Below are positions 7,695-16,257 of a DNA stretch of 64,000 nucleotides, piece by piece (positions within the stretch are counted from its first letter, which is position 1; each line of letters starts with the position of its first letter). The stretch covers positions 806,001 through 870,000 of the forward strand of contig NZ_CP073695.1 in assembly GCF_018228765.1 (NCBI RefSeq), written 5' to 3'. A model generated the notes under the pieces. That model searched no databases, had not been told where the DNA came from, and saw only the letters and a list, made by a program, of their open reading frames with translations. The position numbers were made by a program, and so were the translations under genes. This DNA is from Halorubrum ruber (GTDB lineage Archaea; Halobacteriota; Halobacteria; Halobacteriales; Haloferacaceae).

Positions 7695-8003
7695 CGCGAG
7701 GCCGCCGTACGCTCGTTGCGCTCCTCGCTCGCGGTGCTCGCTGCGGTGCTTACGTCGTCATCAGAACGCTCCGCGTTCTGATTGGCTCACGAGAGCTCCG
7801 CTCTCGTGAACGCCTACGGCGGCCTCGCGACTGCCCCTTTGAGTCCCACCCCGCACCGCTCCGCACAGCACCTCACGCCTCCCCAGCCTCGTCGGGCGCA
7901 TCCTTCGGGCTCCCTTCGGTCGCCCTCGGCGCGCCCGACTCCCTCGCGCGTGCGCCTCGCGGCCTCCGCTTCGCTCCGGCCGCTCGCGGGCACGCGCCGA
8001 CCG
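7682..8003 (-). ncRNA. Multi-copy structured element, copy B (putative structured RNA, enlarged)
   Basis: Read on the minus strand. Helix one pairs 7990-7997 with 7946-7953 (GCGCGTGC/GCACGCGC), with an inner GCGGCC/GGCCGC. Helix two pairs GTCGGGCGC (7891-7899) with GCGCCCGAC (7931-7939). Helix three pairs a perfect 19-base arm, 7815-7833, with 7691-7709. Two extra perfect 9-base-pair hairpins with three-base loops (7761-7781 and 7788-7808) are inserted inside helix three, which makes this the longest copy. No TTTATAA box precedes it, unlike the other copies, so it may be silent. Confidence 0.5.
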
Positions 8004-8126
8004 CACGTGGCTATCCTGCCGGATGCCGGAGCCATCGAAGCGCCCGAATCCGCCGGCTCGTCGCGGCTCGCGTCCGGGGTCGCCGTGACCGAAACCCTTT
8101 CGACGCGACCCCGAAAAGTCGGGACA

Positions 8127-8759
8127 ATGCGGAAAAGCGGCCCGCCGAAAGGACTGATCTCGTACCTCGTGTTGGAGCTGCTCGACGAGCGTCCCCGGTA
8201 CGGGTACGAGCTGCTCGGCGAGATAACCGAAATCAGCGGCGGTCACTGGGAGCCCTCCTACGGCTCCGTCTACCCGATCCTCTACAAGTTCGAGGAGGAG
8301 GGCGTCGCCGAGCGCGTCGAGCGCGACGACGAGCCCGACCGCAAGTACTTCGCGCTCACCGACGCGGGCCGCGAGGAACTCGCCGAGAAGCGCCGCGAGA
8401 TCGGCGGCGAGGCGAGGGAGTTCGGCGACGTCGTCCTCGGCTTCTATCACCTGTACGCCGCGCTCGCGACCGACGGCCGCTTCGAGGTCGACGACGCGGA
8501 CGCCGACTGGGGGTTCTCGGAGCGGTACAGCGCGTGGATCGTCGAGCAGATGATCCGCCACCACGAGCGCGACTTCGGCGAGTTCGAGCGGATCGACGCC
8601 TCGCCCGAGGAGTTCTACGCGGAGGCGGACGACTCGGAGGCTGCCGACGCGGACGGCTCGGAGGCTGCCGACGCGGATGGCTCGGAGGCCGCCGACGCGG
8701 AGGGGTCGGAGGGAGCGCCCGGTGCCGAGGGGTCCTCGTCTGGCGCCGCCGACGACTGA
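8127..8759 (+). CDS. PadR family transcriptional regulator, 210 aa
   Basis: The PadR winged helix is clear in the N-terminal 90 residues: GLISYLVLELLDERPRYGYELL, then GSVYPILYKFEEEGV and KYFALTDAGREEL. Members usually repress a nearby transporter or detoxification gene in response to a small ligand. I see no obvious target beside it, the SDR gene being convergent. The ATG at 8127 is chosen because the family fold starts within ten residues. The tail carries three 24-base tandem repeats encoding SEAADADG. Confidence 0.9.
   Translation: MRKSGPPKGLISYLVLELLDERPRYGYELLGEITEISGGHWEPSYGSVYPILYKFEEEGVAERVERDDEPDRKYFALTDAGREELAEKRREIGGEAREFGDVVLGFYHLYAALATDGRFEVDDADADWGFSERYSAWIVEQMIRHHERDFGEFERIDASPEEFYAEADDSEAADADGSEAADADGSEAADAEGSEGAPGAEGSSSGAADD
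8634..8705 (+). repeat. Coding tandem repeat, three 24-base units
   Basis: Three near-identical 24-base units starting TCGGAGGC at 8634, 8658 and 8682 encode SEAADADG-like octapeptides in the disordered tail of the PadR regulator. It is probably a slippage product without specific function. Confidence 0.85.
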
Positions 8760-8793
8760 CGCGCGACGTGGTCCCCGCGCCGGAACGGGCTCG

Positions 8794-9642
8794 TCACCGG
8801 CGGAGCAGCCGCCACAGGAGCCCGCCGGGGAGTCCGGCGCGCACGAGTCGGTCGTACAGCCGGTCGGGGAGGACGCGCGCGAGTCGCGGCAGCCACCGCG
8901 CCCGACGGCTCACCCGGTAACGCGTTTCTGGCCGCTCCGCCGTCACCGCGGTCACCACGCGCTCGACGACCGTTTCGACGTCGGTGGCGGCCGGCGAGTA
9001 CCCCTCGAACTCACGGTAGGCGTCGGCGTAGGGGCTCTCGTCGCTCGCGTCCTCGCCGCCCTCCCCCGCGCCGCTCGCGTCCTCGCCGTCCGCACTCACG
9101 ACCGCCGCCGCGGCCCGCTCGTTGAACCCGGTCTGGACCGGCCCGGGCTCGACCAGCGCGACGTCGACCCCGCGGGGGGCGACCTCGCGACGGAGCGCGT
9201 CGACGTAGCCGTCGAGACCCGCCTTCGCGGCGCTGTACGCGCCGTGGTACGGTAGCGCGACCGACCCGACCATCGACCCGACGACGACGACCCGGCCGCC
9301 GCGCTCGCGCAGCGCCGGGAGCGCCGCGGAGACCGTCACGTGGACCGCGGTCAGGTTCGTCTCCACCTGTCGCCGGAACGCCTCCGCCGAGGTGTCCTCG
9401 ACCGCTGCGATCTCGTAGCCCCCGATACAGGAGACGACCGCGTCGAGGGGGCGGTCCGCGAGCAGGTCGCGGACGGCCGCCTCGTCGCGGAGGTCGATCG
9501 CGGCGGTCTCGACCGCGTCGGGCAGATCGGCGAGCCCCGCCGCGTCGCGGTCGACCCCGAGGACGTCGTGACCGGCGGCCGCGAGCGAGCCCGCGACGCC
9601 CCCACCGATCCCGCCCGCCGCCCCCGTCACGAGAACGTACAT
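8794..9642 (-). CDS. Short-chain dehydrogenase/reductase (SDR), 282 aa
   Basis: A classical SDR. The Rossmann motif TGAAGGIG is at residues 6-13, with Asp in VDRD favouring NAD(H) over NADP(H). The catalytic GSMVGS strand and YSAAK (Tyr and Lys) follow, then EPGPVQTGF. A Gly/Asp/Glu-rich insert sits around 188-202, and the C-terminus is Arg-rich with a possible amphipathic helix. Substrate is unknown. It converges on the PadR gene with a 34-base gap. Confidence 0.9.
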   Translation of the reverse strand: MYVLVTGAAGGIGGGVAGSLAAAGHDVLGVDRDAAGLADLPDAVETAAIDLRDEAAVRDLLADRPLDAVVSCIGGYEIAAVEDTSAEAFRRQVETNLTAVHVTVSAALPALRERGGRVVVVGSMVGSVALPYHGAYSAAKAGLDGYVDALRREVAPRGVDVALVEPGPVQTGFNERAAAAVVSADGEDASGAGEGGEDASDESPYADAYREFEGYSPAATDVETVVERVVTAVTAERPETRYRVSRRARWLPRLARVLPDRLYDRLVRAGLPGGLLWRLLRR

Positions 9643-9757
9643 GGCCGGGCGTTCGCGACGGAGTCAATAGACGGTGGCGGTTCGGCGGGTCGGCGCGATA
9701 CCGACGACTGACGACGCGCCCGAAGGCATATACCCGCCACGGGCGATTGTCGGCGTA

Positions 9758-9979
9758 ATGTCCACCGACGAGCCGTCCGTCCCGATCGTGTGCGACGAGT
9801 GCGAGACGGAGACCCGCGTGCCGCTCGACGACCTCGCGGACGCGCTCGAGAAACACAACGCCCAGAAGCACGACGGCGAGTCCGTCGCGGAGGTCGACCC
9901 GGCGATCAAAGACCGGCTCGCCGACCTCGTCGCCGAGGATCTCGGACTGTTCGACGAGGACGCGACCGAGCGGCCGTGA
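9758..9979 (+). CDS. Small CxxC protein, 73 aa, function unknown
   Basis: The frame starts at ATG 9758 (MSTDEPSVPIVCDECETETRV). It contains a CDEC pair and later KHNAQKHDG, giving a possible Cys2-His2 metal site. A TATA-like stretch (GGCATATACC) about 30 bases upstream supports a leaderless transcript. The earlier in-frame ATG at 9674 would include that promoter and is unlikely. I do not recognise the family; it may be a small zinc protein. Confidence 0.7.
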   Translation: MSTDEPSVPIVCDECETETRVPLDDLADALEKHNAQKHDGESVAEVDPAIKDRLADLVAEDLGLFDEDATERP

Positions 9980-10243
9980 GACCGTACGCCGTCTGATTCG
10001 CGCGAGCGGGTCGCCGCCGACAGACTCCCGCGTGCGCCCCGCGAGACCGCGAACGAGCGCTCCCGACGGGGGACCACACCAGCAACATTTGCGTCGTTCG
10101 ATGACGGGCTCTGCTCCGGAATATCGCTTGAAACCCGTTTTCAATCCCGAGCGGCTCCGAATTTCGAATTCGTCGGCGTCACCGGAACGCGCTTCCGTTG
10201 CTGGTGACGCGAGGGTGTTGCCCGCGGAGCCGCTTTCGTGCGT

Positions 10244-11272
10244 ATGTACGAACCAACGCGGACAGCGTCGCGGCGGTCGTTCCTCGCGGCCGCGGGCGGA
10301 ACCGCGACGGTCGGCCTCGCCGGCTGTCTCGGCGGCGGCGGTGGCGGCGGACTCGACGAGCTAACGGTCGCGCACATGCCGATCTACCCGGACCTTCAGT
10401 GGTACGTGATGGAGGGCGAGGGGTACTTCTCGGAGATAGACGCCGAGGTCACCGGACAGGAGTTCGGCAACGGCCCGGACATCGTTCAGGCGCTCGGCGG
10501 CGGCGACATCGACATTGCGATGTTCGGGATCGTTCCCGCGATGATCGCCATCGACCGCGGCATCTCGGCGCAGGTGACCGCCGCGAATATCGAGGAGCCG
10601 ATGGGTATCATGGCCGAGGAGTCGTTCCACGAGACGTTCGAGGCCGAGGGCGCCGACGCGTTCGCGACGTGGGAGGAAGAGCAGGGTGAGCCGTTCACCT
10701 TCGGCACGTTCCCGCAGGGGAGCGTCCCCGACGTTCTCCTGCGCTACTGGCTCCGCGACGTCGGCGTCGACCCCGCGGCGAACGACGCGGTGGAGATCAT
10801 CGAGATCAGCGGCGCGAGCTCGGTCTGGCAGGCGATCGCCAACGACGAGATCGACGGCACCTCGATCATGGAGCCGGTACCGACGATCGCGCAGGCGGAG
10901 GGCTCGTCGGTGACGATGCTCCGGACTGCGGCCGAGGTCCTCCCCGGCCAGCCCGCCGCGGTCACCCTGATGAGCGACGCGGTGCGCGACTCGCCGCTCG
11001 CGGCGCAGTTCCTCGAAGAGCACGTCCGCGCGACCGAGTTCATCGGCGAGAACCCGGACGCGACCGCCGCGCACGTCAACGAGGGGATCGGGATGCCGAC
11101 CGACCGCGCACGGGATGCGCTCGACTCGCCGCTGTCGAACTTCATCACCGACCCCAACGAGATCACCGAGGCGACGCAGGTGTTCTCGGAGTTCGCGGCC
11201 GGGAACGGCCAGATCGACGAGCAGCTGTCGAACGACCAGATATTCGATCTGGAGGTGTACGACACCCTCTGA
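10244..11272 (+). CDS. ABC transporter substrate-binding lipoprotein (NitT/TauT type), 342 aa
   Basis: The N-terminus has a Tat signal with a twin-Arg (SRRSFLAAAG) and a lipobox LAGC with Cys 28. It is therefore probably exported folded and lipid-anchored. The mature part resembles SsuA/TauA/NitT binding proteins of the type 2 periplasmic fold. It is the first gene of a three-gene operon with a permease and an ATPase (overlapping starts). The ligand is unknown; sulfonates, nitrate-like ions or pyrimidine thiamine precursors are typical of the family. A GTG six bases upstream is an alternative start. Confidence 0.88.
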   Translation: MYEPTRTASRRSFLAAAGGTATVGLAGCLGGGGGGGLDELTVAHMPIYPDLQWYVMEGEGYFSEIDAEVTGQEFGNGPDIVQALGGGDIDIAMFGIVPAMIAIDRGISAQVTAANIEEPMGIMAEESFHETFEAEGADAFATWEEEQGEPFTFGTFPQGSVPDVLLRYWLRDVGVDPAANDAVEIIEISGASSVWQAIANDEIDGTSIMEPVPTIAQAEGSSVTMLRTAAEVLPGQPAAVTLMSDAVRDSPLAAQFLEEHVRATEFIGENPDATAAHVNEGIGMPTDRARDALDSPLSNFITDPNEITEATQVFSEFAAGNGQIDEQLSNDQIFDLEVYDTL

Positions 11273-12075
11273 TGGCGACCGAAACCGCATCGCCCGTCGG
11301 GGAGGGCGACGCGTTCGCGGGCGTCGAGCTCGGCGACGGCCGCCGGCTGCTTCGCGGGGCCGTCGGGATCGCGGCGTTCCTCCTCGTCTGGCACGCCGTC
11401 TCGCTGACGCAGGATCCGTTCGTCCTTCCCTCGCCGGTCGCGGTCGCGGGGGCGTTCGCGAGCGAACTCGCCTCGGGCGACATGACGGCGGCGTTGTTCC
11501 AGAGCGTCCAGCACTGGATTCCGGGCACGCTCGCCGGAACGGGGCTCGGCGTGGCCGCCGGCGTCGCGTTCGGCTGGAGCCGACTGCTCGACGACCTGAC
11601 GGCGCCGCTCGTCAGAACGCTGCGCCCGGTGCCGCCGCTCGCGCTCATCGGCTTCGCGATCGCGTGGTTCGGGATCAACGACTGGGGCGCCGCCTTCATC
11701 ATCGCGGTCGGCGCGTTCTGGATCAACTTCTACGCGGCGTACGGCGCAGTCGAGGGCGTGAGCGAAGACCTCCTCGACGTGGGGCGAACGCTGGGGGTCC
11801 GCGGCGACCTCGACGCGGTCCGCTCGATCGTGCTACCAGCGTCGATGCCGGGGATTCTCACCGGGATCCGGACGGGACTGGGACGGTGTTGGATGCTCGT
11901 CGTCGCCTCGGAGATCTTCGGCGTCCCCGGGGTCGGCCGCGAGATCATCCGCGCCAGCAACAACCTCCGCGTCGACCGGGCGATCGCGTACATCCTCGTG
12001 TTGAGCCTGATGTACCTGCTCGTCGACGTGGCGTTCCGCGCGGTCGAACGGAGGGCGTTAGCGTGGCGGGCGTGA
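11272..12075 (+). CDS. ABC transporter permease (SsuC/TauC type), 267 aa
   Basis: An inner-membrane permease with about six hydrophobic segments. The EAA loop is recognisable in DVGRTLGVRGDLDAVRSIVLPASMPGILTGIRTGLG, the cytoplasmic region that contacts the ATPase. Its ATG shares one base with the stop of the binding-protein gene. Together with the ATPase at 12072 it forms a NitT/TauT-class importer. Confidence 0.92.
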   Translation: MATETASPVGEGDAFAGVELGDGRRLLRGAVGIAAFLLVWHAVSLTQDPFVLPSPVAVAGAFASELASGDMTAALFQSVQHWIPGTLAGTGLGVAAGVAFGWSRLLDDLTAPLVRTLRPVPPLALIGFAIAWFGINDWGAAFIIAVGAFWINFYAAYGAVEGVSEDLLDVGRTLGVRGDLDAVRSIVLPASMPGILTGIRTGLGRCWMLVVASEIFGVPGVGREIIRASNNLRVDRAIAYILVLSLMYLLVDVAFRAVERRALAWRA

Positions 12076-12857
12076 ACGGCGGCTCCTCCCTCACTCCCGC
12101 GGAGGCCAGCGTCGCGCTCGACGGGGTCGGCAAGACGTACCCCGGCGACGGCGACGGCGGCTCGGTGCGCGCGCTCGACGACGTTTCCTTCTCGGTCGCG
12201 GACGGGGAGTTCGTCTGTCTCGTCGGGCCGTCGGGCTGCGGCAAGACGACGCTGTTCCGGATCGCGGCCGGGCTCACCGACGCGACGGACGGCCGCGTCT
12301 TGCTCGACGGCACCGAGGTCACCGGCCCCACGACCGACATGGGCGTGGTGTTTCAGGAGTACCACCTGTTCCCGTGGCTGACCGTCGCGGGGAACGTCGG
12401 GTTCGGCCTCGAACGGAGCGACCGCTCGCCCGCCGAGCAGGAGGCGCGCGTCGACGAGATGCTCGATCTCGTCGGGCTGACGGAGTTCCGCGACGCCTAC
12501 CCGAAGTCGCTGTCCGGCGGGATGAAACAGCGCGTCGCCATCGCGCGGTCGCTCGCCGTCGATCCGAGCCTCCTGCTGCTGGACGAGCCGTTCGGCGCGG
12601 TCGACGCTCAGACCCGCGAGATGCTCCAGCGGGAGCTGCTCGACGTGTGGGCCTCGACGGGGAAAACCGTCCTCTTCGTCACGCACGACGTCGCGGAGGC
12701 GGTGACGCTCGCGGACCGGATCGTCGTGATGGCCGCCGACCCGGGACGCGTCCGCGAGATAGTCGACGTCGACGTCGAGCGCCCGCGCGAGCGCGGCGAC
12801 GCCGCGTTCGCGGAGTACGTGGGTCGCGTCCGGGAGCTGATCGGGGCCGGGCCGTAG
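12072..12857 (+). CDS. ABC transporter ATP-binding protein (SsuB/TauB type), 261 aa
   Basis: All ABC motifs are present: Walker A GPSGCGKTT, Q-loop FQEYHLFPWLTV, signature LSGGMKQR, Walker B LLLLDEPFG and the switch His in VTHD. I place the start at the GTG at 12072, which overlaps the permease stop in a GTGA; a GTG at 12063 is also possible. Energises the importer encoded at 10244-12075. Confidence 0.92.
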   Translation: MNGGSSLTPAEASVALDGVGKTYPGDGDGGSVRALDDVSFSVADGEFVCLVGPSGCGKTTLFRIAAGLTDATDGRVLLDGTEVTGPTTDMGVVFQEYHLFPWLTVAGNVGFGLERSDRSPAEQEARVDEMLDLVGLTEFRDAYPKSLSGGMKQRVAIARSLAVDPSLLLLDEPFGAVDAQTREMLQRELLDVWASTGKTVLFVTHDVAEAVTLADRIVVMAADPGRVREIVDVDVERPRERGDAAFAEYVGRVRELIGAGP

Positions 12858-12866
12858 TCGATCGGG

Positions 12867-13049
12867 TTACGCTTCGTGGTCTCCGCCGTCCCCGCTGTCC
12901 TCGACGCTCTCTGACAGCTCGTCGACGTGGGTGCGGAGCGTCGCCAGCGTCGCGTCCGCGTCGGCGTACCCCTCGTCGTAGTCGTCGAGCGCGGCCGCCG
13001 CTCGGTCCAGGAACCGTTCCACCGCCTCGTCGGTCGGCTCGTCGGTCAT
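12867..13049 (-). CDS. Small acidic hypothetical protein, 60 aa
   Basis: A short acidic, helix-forming protein (MTDEPTDEAVERFLDRAAAALDDYDEGY...). Asp/Glu use and codon bias fit a real haloarchaeal gene, and it ends ten bases from the convergent ABC ATPase gene. No motif is recognisable. It might pair with the membrane protein gene at 13121-13348, which is on the same strand about 70 bases upstream of it. Confidence 0.6.
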   Translation of the reverse strand: MTDEPTDEAVERFLDRAAAALDDYDEGYADADATLATLRTHVDELSESVEDSGDGGDHEA

Positions 13050-13120
13050 GCGAAACCGTCCGCCCGCGAGCGGTTTATGTCTCCCGGCGGCGCGGTCGAA
13101 CGCCGGCGACGCGTGCCCGG

Positions 13121-13348
13121 CTACTGTCGCCGGCGGAGCGCGTACGCCGTGTAGCCGACGGCGACGACGAGCGCGGCGGAGAGCAGGGTGCCGAAGACCG
13201 CGGGCGATGCGGTGACGTAGTCGCCGAACGGGTCGGTCAACGCGAACACGCCCACGACGAGCGCGAGCGAGATGGCGATGCCGACCGCGCCGAACGCCTT
13301 GAACGCCGCGTCGAGGTCGAAGCCGGGCGATCCGGATTGGTGGCTCAT
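13121..13348 (-). CDS. Small two-helix membrane protein, 75 aa
   Basis: Two hydrophobic segments are visible: FKAFGAVGIAISLALVVGVFAL and VFGTLLSAALVVAVGYTAYAL. A basic RRRQ end suggests a cytoplasmic C-terminus. ATG 13348 is preferred because a TATA-like TTTATA (minus strand) lies about 24 bases upstream, as expected for a leaderless gene. Function unknown. Confidence 0.72.
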   Translation of the reverse strand: MSHQSGSPGFDLDAAFKAFGAVGIAISLALVVGVFALTDPFGDYVTASPAVFGTLLSAALVVAVGYTAYALRRRQ

Positions 13349-13476
13349 ACTCCTCGATAGGCGTTCCGCGTATAAATCCACCCGACGGGATTCTCAGAGC
13401 CGTGGAACGGCAGGGCGCGGGAACTCCCCGGGAACGGCGGCGGGGACTCGTTCCGAGAGAACGGCGACCGGCGCAC

Positions 13477-14115
13477 TCACTCCGGGAATCCCTCGACGAT
13501 CTCGACGCCGGAGGAGGCGCCGATCCGGACCGCGCCCGCGTCGAGCATCTCCGTTGCCTCCTCGTAGGACCCCACGCCGCCGGAAGCCTTCACGGGGAGG
13601 TACTCGCTCATCAGCTCTACGTCGGGGACCGTCGCGCCGCCGTCGGCGAAGCCGGTCGAGGTCTTCACCATGTCGGCGTCGGCGGCGACGGCGGCCTCGC
13701 AGGCGCGGCGCTTCTCCGCGTCGTCGAGCAGGGCAGTCTCGATGATCACCTTCACCGGGACCGGCACGGCCGCGACGACGTCCGCGATCTCGTCGGCGAC
13801 CGCGCCGTCGTCCCCCGCCTTCAGCCGGCCGACGTTGATCACGAGGTCGATCTCGTCGGCGCCAGCCTCCCACGCCGCGACCGCCTCGTCGCGCTTGACA
13901 TCGGGGGCGTGCTGGCCGTGCGGGAACCCGACCACGGTCGCGATCGCCTCGGGCTCGGCCTCGTACGCGACCGCCTCGGGGAGGTAACAGGGCGGGATAC
14001 AGGCGTTCATCCCGTGAGCGGCGGCCTCGTCGAGAACGGTCCGCACGTCGGCCGGGGTGGTCTCAGGGCCGAGAACGGTGTGGTCGATGCTGGCGGCGAA
14101 CTCCTCGCGGTTCAT
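13477..14115 (-). CDS. deoC: Deoxyribose-phosphate aldolase, 212 aa
   Basis: It cleaves 2-deoxyribose 5-phosphate to glyceraldehyde 3-phosphate and acetaldehyde in nucleoside catabolism. The N-terminal [11 protein letters not shown] and TVVGFPHG motifs are visible. The Schiff-base Lys lies in MVKTSTGF, and the phosphate-binding VKASGGV and GASSG loops follow. Length matches the family. No other nucleoside-catabolism gene is adjacent. Confidence 0.96.
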   Translation of the reverse strand: MNREEFAASIDHTVLGPETTPADVRTVLDEAAAHGMNACIPPCYLPEAVAYEAEPEAIATVVGFPHGQHAPDVKRDEAVAAWEAGADEIDLVINVGRLKAGDDGAVADEIADVVAAVPVPVKVIIETALLDDAEKRRACEAAVAADADMVKTSTGFADGGATVPDVELMSEYLPVKASGGVGSYEEATEMLDAGAVRIGASSGVEIVEGFPE

Positions 14116-14297
14116 GCCCCGTTCGTGGCGGCGGAGTACAAAAGGCGTGCGGGGTCGTGGCGCGCGGATCCGACCGGATCGACGTCGAAAAGACGGGCTC
14201 TCGCGGTCGAAAGCGGAAGCGTACGGCCGAAAAACGCGGGGTGAGAGCGGGGGTCGACCGGCGCGCGGCCGGTCGGTCGCGGCGGACGGCGCCGCGG

Positions 14298-14666
14298 TCA
14301 GCTCTCGATCTCGATCTCCGTGCCGCTGACGGCGTTCTCGACGGTCACGGGGAGCCGGACCGTCAGGATGCCGTTCTGGTATTCGGCCGTGATGCCGTCC
14401 TCGTCGATCGCCTTCGGGAAGCGGAACCGCCGGTGGTACGTCCGACGAGTCCCGCGGTTCTCGTCCTCGTGTTCCCCGGCCACGTTGAGCACGCCGTCGT
14501 TCCACGAGGCGGTGATCTCCTCGGGATCGAACCCGGGGAGCTCGACCGAGAGGACGAACTCGCCGTCCTCCTCGTACAGTTCGTAGTCGTTGCTACCGGA
14601 TTCGAGCAGTCGGCTCGGGAAGTCGAGTCCCTGCGTCCACGTGTTCGCCGGTTCGAGCATGGGCAT
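14298..14666 (-). CDS. Small heat shock protein, Hsp20/alpha-crystallin family, 122 aa
   Basis: An ATP-independent holdase chaperone. The alpha-crystallin domain runs from about residue 24 to the end: [43 protein letters not shown] and GILTVRLP. The usual C-terminal I-x-I motif appears as IEI at the extreme end. I chose ATG 14666; the in-frame ATG at 14660 is also possible. A strong TATA-like box lies 43-50 bases upstream. Confidence 0.93.
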   Translation of the reverse strand: MPMLEPANTWTQGLDFPSRLLESGSNDYELYEEDGEFVLSVELPGFDPEEITASWNDGVLNVAGEHEDENRGTRRTYHRRFRFPKAIDEDGITAEYQNGILTVRLPVTVENAVSGTEIEIES

Positions 14667-14708
14667 TGCTGACCACCTCGAACTCGGTCGGTAGTATGGC
14701 GGCGGTTC

Positions 14709-14716
14709 TATAAAAA
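14709..14716 (-). promoter_or_regulatory. TATA box of the hsp20 gene
   Basis: TATAAAAA on the plus strand (TTTTTATA on the minus) is an unusually strong TATA-like element for this GC-rich genome. It predicts a start about 25 bases further on, giving an untranslated leader of roughly 20 bases before the hsp20 ATG. Confidence 0.6.
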
Positions 14717-14831
14717 TCCAACGAATTTTGGGAGGAATTAACAGGCACACCGCGAGCTGCGGACCGTTCGCGACGAAGCGGTCTCGACGAATCTCCCACG
14801 ATGAGCGCGATCAATCAGCGCGGCGATTCCG

Positions 14832-14849
14832 GTTGGAGATTTCTCCAAC
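14832..14849. promoter_or_regulatory. Perfect inverted repeat, candidate operator of the aminotransferase gene
   Basis: GTTGGAGA (14832-14839) and TCTCCAAC (14842-14849) are perfect reverse complements around a TT spacer. The repeat sits about 20 bases upstream of an ATTTATTT box (14869-14876), itself about 27 bases before the ATG at 14899. This is where a haloarchaeal activator or a repressor dimer would bind. Which protein binds is unknown. Confidence 0.5.
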
Positions 14850-14898
14850 GTTCGCGCTGCCGCCCCGGATTTATTTCACCTGCGTGCCAGTAGCACCC

Positions 14899-16239
14899 AT
14901 GGATCGCGACACCGCAACGCCCGCCGTCGCCGGCCTCCCCGGCGAGCGCGCTCGCGAGTGGGTCGACTACCACCACGAGTCGGCCGCGCCGAGCACCTAC
15001 GTTTACGAGTTCGTCTGGGACCGCACCGCGCCCGCGGAGGGCCCGTTCTGCACCGACGTCGACGGCAACGTCCTCATGGACTTCACCAGCCACGTCGCCG
15101 CCGCGCCGCTCGGGTACAACAACCCCCTCATAATGGACCGGCTCGAAGAGTTCGACCTCGTCGACCCGCTGAAGATCGCCGGGCAGGACTTCTACGCCGC
15201 TGGCGGCCCCTCTCCCGGGGACGGACTCCCCGGCTCGTCGGGGCTTATGGACCGCCTGACGGACCTGACGAGCCACTACGACATGGACACCGTCTTCCTC
15301 TCGAACTCCGGGGCGGAGGCGGTCGAGAACGCCATCAAGATCGCCTACGACGCCTCCGACGGCGCGAAGTACGCGATCACCTTCGACGGGGCGTTCCACG
15401 GCCGGACGCTGGGCGCGCTCTCGCTCAACCGCTCGAAGTCCGTCTACCGCCGCGACTTTCCGGAGATCAGCGGCGTGACCGAGGTGCCGTTCTGCGAGGA
15501 CCGCACCTGCTCGCCCGAGACCTGCTCGTGCGGTTTCTTCGCGGACGGCGTCTCGCGGCTCCGGAAGAAGCTCGATCCGGAGCGCGGGAACGTCCACCCC
15601 GACGACGTGGCCTACCTCATCATGGAACCGATCCAGGGCGAGGGGGGCTACCGGTTCCCCTCGGAGGCGTTCACCGACGAGATCGCGGCGCTCGCCGAGG
15701 AACACGACATTACGGTGATCGCCGACGAGATCCAGACCGGCGTCGGGCGCACCGGCGAGATGTGGGGCTCCGACCACTACGCGTACGACCCCGACGTGAT
15801 CGCGAGCGGGAAGGGGCTCCGCGTGGGCGCGACCGTCTCGCGGAGCGACGTGTTCCCCGAGGAGACCGGCCGGCTCTCCTCGACGTGGGGCGCCGGCGAC
15901 CTGATCGCCTCGGCGCAGGGCGCGCTCACGCTCGACGCCATCGAGGAGGCGGACCTCACCGACAACGCCGTCGTCCGCGGCCGACAGTTCAAAGAGACGA
16001 TGCGCGACGCCGACCTCGACCCCGTCGAGGACGTCCGCGGAAAGGGCCTGTTGCTCGCCGTCGAGTTCGACACGAAGGAGCGCCGGGACGCGGTCGTCGA
16101 CGAGGCGTTCTCGCGCGGCCTCCTCACGCTCGCGTGCGGTCACAAGGTCCTCCGAATTCTCCCGCCGCTCGACGTCACCGAACGCGAAATCGACCTCGGC
16201 GCCGACCTACTCACGGACGCGATCGAAGCGGCGGCGTAG
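14899..16239 (+). CDS. Class III aminotransferase, PLP-dependent, 446 aa
   Basis: A fold-type I PLP enzyme related to 4-aminobutyrate and acetylornithine aminotransferases. It has SNSGAEAVENAIK (132-147), the PLP-Asp motif ADEIQTGVGRTG (275-286) and the Schiff-base Lys 305 in SGKGLRVGA. The amino donor and keto acid cannot be read from sequence. An unusual cysteine cluster (Cys 199, 204, 209, 211, in CEDRTCSPETCSC) lies on the surface-loop side and may bind metal or form disulfides. Regulated perhaps through the upstream inverted repeat. Confidence 0.88.
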   Translation: MDRDTATPAVAGLPGERAREWVDYHHESAAPSTYVYEFVWDRTAPAEGPFCTDVDGNVLMDFTSHVAAAPLGYNNPLIMDRLEEFDLVDPLKIAGQDFYAAGGPSPGDGLPGSSGLMDRLTDLTSHYDMDTVFLSNSGAEAVENAIKIAYDASDGAKYAITFDGAFHGRTLGALSLNRSKSVYRRDFPEISGVTEVPFCEDRTCSPETCSCGFFADGVSRLRKKLDPERGNVHPDDVAYLIMEPIQGEGGYRFPSEAFTDEIAALAEEHDITVIADEIQTGVGRTGEMWGSDHYAYDPDVIASGKGLRVGATVSRSDVFPEETGRLSSTWGAGDLIASAQGALTLDAIEEADLTDNAVVRGRQFKETMRDADLDPVEDVRGKGLLLAVEFDTKERRDAVVDEAFSRGLLTLACGHKVLRILPPLDVTEREIDLGADLLTDAIEAAA

Positions 16240-16257
16240 GCCCGCTATCGTCGCTCG

